Of a stretch of DNA of 23,533 bases, positions 7,224 through 15,854 are shown one piece after another; within the stretch, counting starts at the first letter, position 1, and every line of letters starts with the position of its first letter. The notes under the pieces are model-generated. The model saw nothing but the letters and a program-made list of their open reading frames with translations, was not told where the DNA came from and ran no database searches. The stretch covers positions 1 to 23,533 of the forward strand of contig JBGSOE010000354.1 in the NCBI GenBank assembly GCA_041739295.1, written 5' to 3'. The translations under genes were made by a program, and so were the position numbers. This DNA is from JAHJQQ01 sp041739295. GTDB taxonomy: Bacteria > Pseudomonadota > Gammaproteobacteria > Thiohalobacterales > Thiohalobacteraceae.

Positions 7224-7264
7224 GCAACGAAAAAGGCCCCGCATTTCGGGGCCTTTTTCGTTGC
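7224..7264. terminator. Bidirectional rho-independent terminator
   Basis: A perfect 17-bp stem pairs 7224-7240 with 7248-7264 around a 7-nt loop. The G/C core GGCCCC is flanked by an A-run on one side and a T-run on the other, so either strand yields a GC hairpin followed by U residues. It lies between convergent rsmE (plus) and chpC (minus) and should end both transcripts. Confidence 0.93.
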
Positions 7265-7288
7265 ACCAAATGCCTAAGGGGGCCGTAA

Positions 7289-7759
7289 TCAGGCCACCTG
7301 TTTCCAACTTGCTGCCACAGCGGATTCCAATGCATCAAGGTCTGGAATAATAGCCTGGATGTCACCAATCTGCACCTGCGACAACGCGCCTATAACGGCG
7401 TCGCCGGATACTTCTTGCAGCACATCGGGATTCACCCGCCTGAGCTGCGGAATTCCAGACGTAACGAGCGCATAAAATTCCAATCCACTACTGCGCTGTA
7501 CCGTATTGAATACAACTATCCGGGCCTGGGTTAATCCATTGTCTGTTTCGAGTCCATTGAAACGATCGTATGAGATCAACGGAATGTTCTTCCCACGCCA
7601 GCTGATACTCCCGAGCAACCAATCTGGCGCCGCATCGATTGAGCGCGGACGTATATACGGCATGACCTCTGCAACAGCTACATTTGGCAATAGCAAATTG
7701 CGATCCTGCATCGGAACAATCAGTGTGCGAATCGTATCCAGTACATTGTTTAACATCAT
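7289..7759 (-). CDS. chpC: CheW-like adaptor of the Pil-Chp system
   Basis: Single CheW-domain protein of 156 residues. In chemosensory systems such adaptors couple receptors to the histidine kinase; ChpC is the last of the conserved genes of the Pseudomonas Pil-Chp cluster and this one has the same position. Seen features are the opening strand IRTLIVPMQDRNLLLPNVAVAEV, the fold marker WLLGSISWRGKNIPLISYDRF, and a C-terminal helix after QVQIGDIQAIIPDL. Two ATG codons in tandem follow an AGGAG site; either 7759 or 7756 may be used. It lies 30 bp after chpB and is followed by the bidirectional terminator. No chpD or chpE follows, unlike P. aeruginosa. The adaptor assignment is firm; the exact name rests on position. 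Confidence 0.88.
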   Translation of the reverse strand: MMLNNVLDTIRTLIVPMQDRNLLLPNVAVAEVMPYIRPRSIDAAPDWLLGSISWRGKNIPLISYDRFNGLETDNGLTQARIVVFNTVQRSSGLEFYALVTSGIPQLRRVNPDVLQEVSGDAVIGALSQVQIGDIQAIIPDLDALESAVAASWKQVA

Positions 7760-7789
7760 TTCTCTCCTGAATAATGTTGGCCTGCACCC

Positions 7790-8854
7790 TTAGATCGCAG
7801 CGGCCTGTTCCCCTACATGTATCGCCAATTGCGCTGCGAGCTGCTCCGGTGTTCCGCTATAGCGCACCACACTCCGTCTGCGTGCCGCATCCGGCATACT
7901 ACTGATAACACAGCTTTCAGCCTCTTGCGCCCAAACCTGTCCGCCTGCTTCGTTGATGGCGATGGCGCCTACTGCACCGTCCTCACCCATGCCACTGAAG
8001 ATAATGGCGCCGGCATGACTCCCGTAACAGCGCGCGACTTCCTCCATCACTTCATCGATGCAGGGTTTATAAGGTCCGCGTATCGGTTCATCTGTAAGAT
8101 CAACCACACCAGCCTCGCTCAACCGGAAGCGCTTATCGACAGGCACCAGCACTACTTCTCGCATACGCAGTGTTCGCCCGGCCACAGCCGTTATCACGCG
8201 CACTGCCGCGACACGATCCAATTGCCCAGCCAACAAGGGTACAAATGGCTTGCCGATATGCTGCGCAATTACAAAACCAATGGGCAACGTATCCGGGAGA
8301 TGACTTAAAAACAATTTCAGTGCCTGCGGTCCACCAAGTGATGAACCCAGCACCCAGATAGTCTGCGCTGGTCCGGTGCGATCAGTCTCTGGATCAACAA
8401 CTCGCAGCGCCGGACGCGGCGGTGTTGCTCGCGTCAACTGCGCCGGCACCACACTATCTTCTTCAACTATAACCTGAGGCTGCTCCGCTTCAACGGCCAC
8501 CTCGGCTGGCGAAGGCGTTTCACGTCGCTGTGCCAACCCTGACAGCTTAGCGATCAGCTTGCGGCCCCAGCCACCACCGCCTGGCACGCCACCCTCATTG
8601 AACAGTATCGGGACTGTTGAACGTTCAATGAGTGCTTCCAGGTGATCCATATCAAGACTGGTGTCATCACCCAAGTTGACCAGCAGCACATCAACTTGAT
8701 CTGCGCTCACCGTATTCGGGTCGTAATCACGGATCGTCTGATCCAGAATCACACAAAGTCCATTGGTCTCCAGCAGCGCCTTAAGATCTCTTCCCTGTGT
8801 CTCACGGCCTGCAATCAATGCAACGCGCAATGCACACGGCGTTGCATCAGCCAT
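7790..8854 (-). CDS. chpB: CheB-type receptor methylesterase
   Basis: Removes methyl groups from receptor glutamates, here probably PilJ, opposing PilK. The ATG at 8854 overlaps the chpA stop (ATGGCTGA) and has GGAGGA upstream, giving 354 residues; longer open reading into chpA is rejected. The C-terminal catalytic domain shows the triad: Ser in GSSLGG (172), His in AQHIGKPF (199) and Asp in GMGEDG (292). The N-terminal 90 residues resemble a receiver (VALIAGRETQGRDLKALLETNG), but the position of the phospho-accepting Asp, aligned with the end of VDVLLVN, is Asn60, so it looks degenerate. A variable linker (about 105-160, rich in Pro and acidic residues) joins the two. Control may therefore not use phosphorylation as in classical CheB; that is inference. 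Confidence 0.92.
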   Translation of the reverse strand: MADATPCALRVALIAGRETQGRDLKALLETNGLCVILDQTIRDYDPNTVSADQVDVLLVNLGDDTSLDMDHLEALIERSTVPILFNEGGVPGGGGWGRKLIAKLSGLAQRRETPSPAEVAVEAEQPQVIVEEDSVVPAQLTRATPPRPALRVVDPETDRTGPAQTIWVLGSSLGGPQALKLFLSHLPDTLPIGFVIAQHIGKPFVPLLAGQLDRVAAVRVITAVAGRTLRMREVVLVPVDKRFRLSEAGVVDLTDEPIRGPYKPCIDEVMEEVARCYGSHAGAIIFSGMGEDGAVGAIAINEAGGQVWAQEAESCVISSMPDAARRRSVVRYSGTPEQLAAQLAIHVGEQAAAI

Positions 8855-11800
8855 TAGTCCTCCGCTCCTCAGACAGCTCACGTATGGTTGCAAGTAGTTC
8901 GGTTTCCTGGAACGGTTTACCCAGATAACGATCTACACCGATCTCCATGGCACGCTTACGATGCTTGTCGCCGGTACGTGAGGTAATCATGATGATCGGA
9001 ATGCCGCGCAAGCGGGCTTCGTTACGGATGTGCGTAGCCAGTTCGAAACCGTCCATACGCGGCATCTCGATATCGAGCAGCATCATATCCGGGATGTGCT
9101 CCTGGAGTTTCGCTACCGCATCCACGCCGTCTTTCGCGGTAATAACCTGCATATCATTGCGTTCCAGCAAGCGTGTTGTAACCTTACGCACTGTAATCGA
9201 GTCGTCAACCACCATGACGGTCATGGTGCGGGACACTTCGCGTTCGGCAACCGGCGCGGCACGATCAACGCCGAGGGCCATGCCGCCGGAGCGTAGCAAG
9301 CCGCCTAGATCAAGAATCAATACCACTCGACCATCGCCAAGAATCGTGGCGCCAGAGATACCGCGCACGGTGCTGATCTGCGGACCAACCGACTTCACAA
9401 CCGTTTCACGACTACCCAGCAAGGACTCAACTTGTAGTGCCATGCGGTGCTCACCAGAACGTACCAGCAATACAGGCAAGCGTTTCGGCGCACCCGCACC
9501 CAGAACCGGCTGGCCATGACCCAGCATGGCGCCCAGATTCTGCACCGGGTAGCTATTACCGGCATATTCATAGCGCGATGCACTGTCATTGATATAGCCG
9601 GCCAATTCGTCCTGATGCAGGCGTGCAATACCTTCAATACCCGTGAGCGGTATCGCGTAAATCTCTTCGTGCACCTGCACCAGCAATGCTTGACTGATTG
9701 CCAGCGTGAAAGGTAGACGGATAGTAAAGGTTGTACCCTGACCCTCGATAGAATCAATATGCAGCGAACCACCTAGCTGTTTCACTTCGCTATTGACGAC
9801 ATCCATGCCGACGCCACGACCAGAAATCTGCGACACCTTCTCGGCAGTACTGAAACCCGTTTCCAGTACAAACTGCATGGCGTCGTTGTCATTGATTTCT
9901 GCATCGTCTGTGATCAAGCCGCGTTCACGCGCCTTGCGACGGATGGCAGCGATATTCATGCCAGCGCCGTCATCGGACATTTTGATCACAACTTCAGAAC
10001 CATCGCGCGACAAACTGACTTTAATGTTACCGGCGCCACGCTTGCCGGCGGCTTTGCGCTGGTCAGGTGTTTCAATGCCGTGTGCAATAGCGTTGCGTAA
10101 CATGTGTTCGATCGGTGCAATGATACGATCGATCACGGTACGATCCATTTCACCTTCCGCACCTTCCAGCGTCAACTCGGCACGTTTGCCCAATTCCTGG
10201 CAGGCCTGGCGGACAATACGACGCATACGCGGTGACAATCCGGAGAACGGCACCATGCGGGTACGCATCAGACCTTCTTGCAATTCGGTATTCACCCGTG
10301 CCTGCTGCAGCAGCAGAGTTTCCGATTCGCGCGTGATGTTATCCAGTAATCCCTGAATACTCACCAAGTCGCCGATACCTTCGAGCATTGAACGCGAAAG
10401 CTGTTGCAGATGCGAGTAGCGATCCATTTCCAACGGGTCGAAATGATCATCTCCATCAGCGCCTTCGCGTTCATAGCGGAATAGCACCTGAGCTTCAGTC
10501 TCGATTTCGAGCATACGTAATTGCTCACGCAAACGACTGACCGTCTGACCCAACTCTGTTAGGTTGAAGCGCGCACTACCGATCTGCTGCTCCAGCCGCG
10601 AACGGTAAATACTGATCTCGCCAGCAAAGTTAACCATGTTATCCAACAGGTCGGCACGCACGCGCACCAATTCCTGTTGCACGCGTCCGGTCAACTTCGC
10701 GTCTTCAAAAGCTGCTACCGCATCTGGCTCTGCCGCCCGTGCAACCGCGCTGGCAGCCATTGTGGTTTCCTGCTGAGGCGCGTCAGCGATAGCTGGCGAA
10801 GCATCGACCTGCTCTGCAACCGGTATCGCCTCACCGCGACGCACCGCTTCCAGCTGTTCTATTAAGGCCGTTGCGCTACGCATTGGACGCTGAGCACGAG
10901 CCGCCTCCAGCATGTGTGACAGACGATCCTGTGCGACCAGCAAGATATCGAATAACGACCGACTCGGCGCGACCAGTCCATCGACAACCGCAATAAAGAG
11001 TGATTCAAGGCTATGGCTCAGGTCACCGATTGATGAGATATTTGCCATGCGCGCACCACCTTTAAGGGTATGCAGATGGCGCTGCAATTCAGCCATCAGT
11101 GCGGTGTCATCGGGCGCATTCACCCAGTTATGCAGGGTCGCATCAATAGCGACCATGATTTCGTCGCCTTCTTCCAGGAAGACATCGAGTAGATCCGCAT
11201 CGACGCCATTGTAATCAATGGATTCCCACTCACAGGCCGCCATCGCGGGCTGCTCGACGGACGCGCTCGGCATTGGCATGCTCTGCTCAGGCGCCTCAAC
11301 AGATAATTCAGCGGATTCGACCTGATCTAATGAGTCAGCAAAGGCATCTTCCTCATTGGAAACGTCGAGGGAGATTTCCTCAATATTGTCCGTCGGCTCT
11401 ACAGGCGTCTCGACCGCGAAGGTGTCTATCTCATCCAACTCGGCGGCCGCAAAGGGATCGACACCGTCATTTATGGCTAATTCGTCCGCCCCAGACGTGA
11501 TCTCAATTGCCTCATCCACGGCAGTCTCTGCAAATGGATCAGCCTGATCAGTAGCACTAAGATCGACCACCTCAACTTCATAATCAGTCTCGGCAAACAA
11601 ATCTGCATTCAACGATACAGCATCCGCTCCGAGCATAGACTCAGGCTCCGCAGACTCCAGCTGTTCGTCAAAGCTTGCGAAAGGATCTTCTATATCGGAT
11701 GCGGATAAAGATAATGCTCCATCCTCAAGCCGAACCGACAATTCTATTTCGTCATCTTCAGGAATTTCAGCAGACGGTATATGTTCTACGTTTTCCGTAG

Positions 11801-14800
11801 TACGCGGCAGGCGCGCTATTGCCTCAACCAGCTCAAGATGAGTTGCTGGCGCCTTAGCTGACGAGCGCAACAGCGGCAAAAGATCCGCAATGACTTCGAG
11901 AGACTGCGACATCAACGCCATGCCTTCTTCTGGCATGGGTAGCCCATCATTACGCAGGGCCTTGCCGTAACGCTCAATCTCGCAGGCAATATCCGCGATC
12001 TCCGTGGCACCAGCCATACGCGCACTACCGTGCAGCGTGTGGAGAGCGCGCATCAGCTCTTCGGTAATCCGGCATTCCATGGCTTGCACATGGCAGTTGC
12101 CAAGGAAGGATTTAATGGTCGAAATATGATCATGCGATTCGTTACTGAAAATATCGTAGAGGACCGGATCGAAACCATCATCTGATGCCGCCTCGGCTAG
12201 CTCATTGTCAGTACCGCTGTCATGGCGAAGCGTGAAGGGGTCAAAAGCATCAATCTCGGCAGACAATTGAAGATCGTCCACACCAGAGACCAGATCTTCC
12301 GACGCCACGCTCTCGTTGACGGCTGACAACTCATCTTCCGCGGGAGCGCTAGATTCTGCAAGAATAGTCGTGCTCGCAACAACAGCATCCAGATCGGAGA
12401 GCGATACAGCCTCGCCGCGACTTACCGCATGCGCCATTTCCACCATTGCTTCAATTGGCAAGCTGGTCGGTGCGCTTGAGCGGATCTGCTCAATAAGTTC
12501 CGGCAGTGCCTGCGCAGCACGCTCAAGTAGATTACACAGAGTATCGCTACGCGTGATCGTGCCGTCGATATAGCGATTGAGCATACTTTCAAAACCCCAG
12601 GCGAACTCGCCGATGCGTAGCGCACCGACCAAGCGACCACTGCCTTTCAGGGTATGGAAAGAACGCCGAATGACCACCAGCGATTCGCGATCTTCCTCGT
12701 TGGCAATCCAATTCGGTAAATTCTGGTTGATATTAACGAGTTCTTCATCGGACTCTTCCAGGAAGATTTCCAGAATCTCCTCGTCGATATCCTCTGACAT
12801 TACCATGTGCATTGAGGGGACTACTGGCGCTGACGCCTCGGCCGCTGTCACGGCGGGCTCGCGAACTATCTCTATGCTATCCGTTGGTAGCTCGACAACG
12901 CTATCTTCAGAAAACGCATCGGAAGAAAATACATCTCCCATCTCACCAGCCATACCTGCCGACCGGTCAATATTCTCGACGCTGAAATCCTGCGTCTCGT
13001 TAGCGTCCGATTCTGCCATTAAAAAGGGATCAGGTGCTTCAAGATCCTGCACATCCATGCCAATAACCGGCATGTCTATGTCAGTCACCTCGATAAAAAA
13101 CGCATCATCTAAACCAGCAGAGAGGCCTTCTGCTGCATCGACACCCTCATCAGCAGTGTCCATCTCAGGGGCAAACGATTCGCCTAACGGCTCTGTCGCC
13201 GGTGCTCGCTCAATGTTCAGCTCATAGCCAAGACGCGCCAGACTCTTGGCCGCCACATCCAGGATGGAGCCACCGAAAACGCGCCCTTCGCGGAGATTCT
13301 CAAGATAGTATTCAATACTCGAAATGGCATCTGCCAAATCATCCAATGAGGTGTCCGGCGGCACTTCGCGATTCACCAATATGCGATCCGCCACATAACC
13401 GCGGACCGCATCGATAAGCTCAGCAGCGCATTGCTCGTTGAGCAACAGCAGACCGCCTTTAATCTGATTGAACAGCTGCGGCACCCTTTCAAGGACCGCA
13501 AAATCCTCGCTGTTTTCCATGAATGCCATAATGGCATCCTTGGTCTGAGCAATGTCGCGGATGGCTTCATTCGCCACGACACCGCGCACCTGATTAAATT
13601 CAGCATCCGGCAGCATCATCCCGCCAGTCTGTTCATCAGCCGCAGACTCCTGTGCAGGCGCTGTACCCTGTACCAACCCTTCCAATGACGATTCGACATA
13701 CAGCAGTGCACTGGCAATTTCCATCAGCGCACTTTCTTCCGGCTGGCGGCGACCCTCCACGATATCGGCTGATGACTGCGCCTGGCTCTGCGCCAACTTA
13801 CGCAATGCGCCCAAACCGAGCATACCCAAGGTATCTGCGACCCGGTTTAGTGTTTCCGCTGCGGGCTGCAAATCTGCCACGGCCTTACGCCCACCACGCA
13901 GGAACAGATCCAGCGCCTCCTTAACATGCGCGAGGTCCTCTTTGATGGCGGACGAGACGGTACGCATCAGTTCGGTGTTGTGCCCCGACATACTGTCTTG
14001 GGCATGTTCGAGTTCCGCTCTATCGGGCAGCAACGTACTAAGGCGATAGGTTTGCTTAATCAGACTAACCGGCTCGCCGGCATCTTGCGCGCGCCCAACA
14101 TAGAACAGTAAATTCTTGAGTAGATCATTCGGCGGAGCGGACACTAGTGCATCTTCACCCTCATCTATGATGCGCTTGATCTGCCGATCTACCTGTCCCA
14201 GCAATAGCTTGGTGGACATGCTGGTTTCCAACCAATCTTCACGCAACGCTACTGCCAGACCGCCAGCAATCCACCAGAACCGTTGCGCTTCATCCTGAAC
14301 GCAAACCGCTTGCACATGCCCCAGTGCATCCGCCAGACGCCCCAGATTCGTGGTTACATCCTTGCCACGAAACCAGCCGAGTAGTGCCAGCTGATAGGTA
14401 TGCCGTTGTTTACGTGCCAACGTTTGCAGGTCTTCCCCGCTATGCGCAACCAGCGCTGCCGCAGGCAATGCCACGGTAAGGTCTGGCGAAAACAGTGAAT
14501 TCTCGGAGAGCAGTTTTTGTCCGCGTATCGCACGCAGATCATTCAGCAACGGCAACAACGCCAGCGGCTGATCACGCCCACCCGAGACAAGCCGTTCGAG
14601 ATAATCAGGCAGCTGCAGGATCGCGCGCATGATTAACTCATAAGCTTCTTGCTTTTGACCGACCGTGTTAGCCAACAGTGCGTCGACAACCTGCTCCATT
14701 TCTTCGGCCAGTAGTGCTGCGCCATAGAGCTCGACCATCTGCAAGGTCCCGTGCACCTGGTGCAGATGTACTGCGCAGAACCTCAGCTGGGATTCGTCAG

Positions 14801-14906
14801 CAGGATTTTCGACATGAGCCTCAAGCGCCTGTCGGGCTTGCTTGAGCGTCGTGTCGAGTTCTTGCTTTACCCACTTGACGGTACTGTAATCGATTGCTTC
14901 GTTCAT
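8847..14906 (-). CDS. chpA: Hybrid chemosensory histidine kinase ChpA
   Basis: Central kinase of the Pil-Chp system, 2019 residues. Hpt-like modules carry His52 (HQVHGTLQ), His751 (HTLKGSGRLVG), His956 (HTLHGSARMAG) and His1279 (HTLKGGARMAN). Two more look degenerate with Asn at 354 and 480. Dimerisation and ATPase domains follow: N-box HMLRNAIAHG from His1601, then SDDGAGMN, GRGVGMDVV and GTTFTIRLPF. A CheW domain lies at about 1740-1880 (LVQVHEEIYAIPL). The C-terminal receiver has VVDDS and phospho-acceptor Asp1945 in LLDIEMPRMDG. Long acidic linkers separate the modules. The ATG has AAGGGA upstream. P. aeruginosa ChpA is known to be longer, with six Hpt plus Ser and Thr variants, so this one is a reduced form. 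It should phosphorylate PilG and PilH. No frameshift is seen. Confidence 0.96.
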   Translation of the reverse strand: MNEAIDYSTVKWVKQELDTTLKQARQALEAHVENPADESQLRFCAVHLHQVHGTLQMVELYGAALLAEEMEQVVDALLANTVGQKQEAYELIMRAILQLPDYLERLVSGGRDQPLALLPLLNDLRAIRGQKLLSENSLFSPDLTVALPAAALVAHSGEDLQTLARKQRHTYQLALLGWFRGKDVTTNLGRLADALGHVQAVCVQDEAQRFWWIAGGLAVALREDWLETSMSTKLLLGQVDRQIKRIIDEGEDALVSAPPNDLLKNLLFYVGRAQDAGEPVSLIKQTYRLSTLLPDRAELEHAQDSMSGHNTELMRTVSSAIKEDLAHVKEALDLFLRGGRKAVADLQPAAETLNRVADTLGMLGLGALRKLAQSQAQSSADIVEGRRQPEESALMEIASALLYVESSLEGLVQGTAPAQESAADEQTGGMMLPDAEFNQVRGVVANEAIRDIAQTKDAIMAFMENSEDFAVLERVPQLFNQIKGGLLLLNEQCAAELIDAVRGYVADRILVNREVPPDTSLDDLADAISSIEYYLENLREGRVFGGSILDVAAKSLARLGYELNIERAPATEPLGESFAPEMDTADEGVDAAEGLSAGLDDAFFIEVTDIDMPVIGMDVQDLEAPDPFLMAESDANETQDFSVENIDRSAGMAGEMGDVFSSDAFSEDSVVELPTDSIEIVREPAVTAAEASAPVVPSMHMVMSEDIDEEILEIFLEESDEELVNINQNLPNWIANEEDRESLVVIRRSFHTLKGSGRLVGALRIGEFAWGFESMLNRYIDGTITRSDTLCNLLERAAQALPELIEQIRSSAPTSLPIEAMVEMAHAVSRGEAVSLSDLDAVVASTTILAESSAPAEDELSAVNESVASEDLVSGVDDLQLSAEIDAFDPFTLRHDSGTDNELAEAASDDGFDPVLYDIFSNESHDHISTIKSFLGNCHVQAMECRITEELMRALHTLHGSARMAGATEIADIACEIERYGKALRNDGLPMPEEGMALMSQSLEVIADLLPLLRSSAKAPATHLELVEAIARLPRTTENVEHIPSAEIPEDDEIELSVRLEDGALSLSASDIEDPFASFDEQLESAEPESMLGADAVSLNADLFAETDYEVEVVDLSATDQADPFAETAVDEAIEITSGADELAINDGVDPFAAAELDEIDTFAVETPVEPTDNIEEISLDVSNEEDAFADSLDQVESAELSVEAPEQSMPMPSASVEQPAMAACEWESIDYNGVDADLLDVFLEEGDEIMVAIDATLHNWVNAPDDTALMAELQRHLHTLKGGARMANISSIGDLSHSLESLFIAVVDGLVAPSRSLFDILLVAQDRLSHMLEAARAQRPMRSATALIEQLEAVRRGEAIPVAEQVDASPAIADAPQQETTMAASAVARAAEPDAVAAFEDAKLTGRVQQELVRVRADLLDNMVNFAGEISIYRSRLEQQIGSARFNLTELGQTVSRLREQLRMLEIETEAQVLFRYEREGADGDDHFDPLEMDRYSHLQQLSRSMLEGIGDLVSIQGLLDNITRESETLLLQQARVNTELQEGLMRTRMVPFSGLSPRMRRIVRQACQELGKRAELTLEGAEGEMDRTVIDRIIAPIEHMLRNAIAHGIETPDQRKAAGKRGAGNIKVSLSRDGSEVVIKMSDDGAGMNIAAIRRKARERGLITDDAEINDNDAMQFVLETGFSTAEKVSQISGRGVGMDVVNSEVKQLGGSLHIDSIEGQGTTFTIRLPFTLAISQALLVQVHEEIYAIPLTGIEGIARLHQDELAGYINDSASRYEYAGNSYPVQNLGAMLGHGQPVLGAGAPKRLPVLLVRSGEHRMALQVESLLGSRETVVKSVGPQISTVRGISGATILGDGRVVLILDLGGLLRSGGMALGVDRAAPVAEREVSRTMTVMVVDDSITVRKVTTRLLERNDMQVITAKDGVDAVAKLQEHIPDMMLLDIEMPRMDGFELATHIRNEARLRGIPIIMITSRTGDKHRKRAMEIGVDRYLGKPFQETELLATIRELSEERRTNG

Positions 14907-14915
14907 TATGTTCCC

Positions 14916-15815
14916 TTATGCGCTGGCCTTAGCGGCCGCCTGGCGTTGATAGGCCAAGGTTCCTTCAAAACGAACCCGCGTAAACTCTGGATGTGCCCAG
15001 CAAGGCAGATCACCTGGTCCCAGCACCAATACACCACATGGCGCGAGACGCTTCACCAATGTCTCGATAATCTGTAACCTGCGGAACCGCGGAAAATAGA
15101 TCAGCATATTCTGGCAAAAAATCAGATCCACATCCCGTAGCGGAAAACTCTCAATGTGAAGTGCATTCAGTTGCGCGAAACAGATACGCCGGCGCAATTC
15201 ATCCGCTATCTGCACCTGCCCATCACCTAACTCAACGCAAAACTTCTCTCGCAGTGATTTCGACACACCGCGCATACGCCGTTCGCCATAGATGCCCAAA
15301 CGTGCGGTATTCAGGGATGGCTGACTGATGTCGGTTGCCGTAACACCGTAGCGGCGACCATCGCCCAGCTGATCGAAATATTGTTGAGTTAACATCGCCA
15401 ACGTGTAGGGCTCCTCGCCTGTCGAGCAACCGAGGCTCCAGACCTGAAATCCGCGTGAAGAACCTGCGTTTCTGGTAACAAACCCGGGCAGAATCTCCTG
15501 GGTGAGCAATTGCAACGAAGGGGCATGCCGGAAAAACGAGGTTTCGTGAACCGTCAGGCGGTCGATTAAATGCGACCACTCTCGGGACCAAGCCTGATCA
15601 CGGCTCAATAGCTTGTAATAGCTATCGTAGTCACCAAGGCCGAGATCCTGCATCCGGGCCCGCAGACCTGCCATCAGAAAGGCCTTGCGTTCCGGCAGTA
15701 TCACAACCCCCGTCCGTTCCTCCACAAGATCCAACCACGCTTGCACACGCCTATCATCTAGATCCGGCAACCGGTCCGTCATAACGCCCCAATCTGCTTG
15801 TTTGGCTAGGTGCAT
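14916..15815 (-). CDS. pilK: CheR-type receptor methyltransferase PilK
   Basis: SAM-dependent methyltransferase that methylates receptor glutamates, expected target PilJ. Features include the N-terminal helical CheR domain (LVEERTGVVILPERKAFL), the signature LTVHETSFFR near 88-97, the SAM loop LGCSTGEEPYTLAM near 128-141, the acidic ATDIS that contacts the adenosine, and DLIFCQNMLIYF, the CheR catalytic-region motif. Start choice is uncertain. ATG at 15815 is 39 bp after pilJ but has no clear ribosome site. ATG at 15782 follows GGGGCG and gives 288 residues, nearer the known PilK length. The stop is 9 bp before the chpA start, so the two genes are co-transcribed. Family membership is firm. 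Confidence 0.93.
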   Translation of the reverse strand: MHLAKQADWGVMTDRLPDLDDRRVQAWLDLVEERTGVVILPERKAFLMAGLRARMQDLGLGDYDSYYKLLSRDQAWSREWSHLIDRLTVHETSFFRHAPSLQLLTQEILPGFVTRNAGSSRGFQVWSLGCSTGEEPYTLAMLTQQYFDQLGDGRRYGVTATDISQPSLNTARLGIYGERRMRGVSKSLREKFCVELGDGQVQIADELRRRICFAQLNALHIESFPLRDVDLIFCQNMLIYFPRFRRLQIIETLVKRLAPCGVLVLGPGDLPCWAHPEFTRVRFEGTLAYQRQAAAKASA

Positions 15816-15854
15816 AACTGTGCTTATATCCGATACGTTGGAATTAGCTCACCA

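Noticed and set aside
12577..13227. 216-codon plus-strand open frame inside chpA
   Set aside because: Ser-rich antisense shadow of the acidic ChpA linker.
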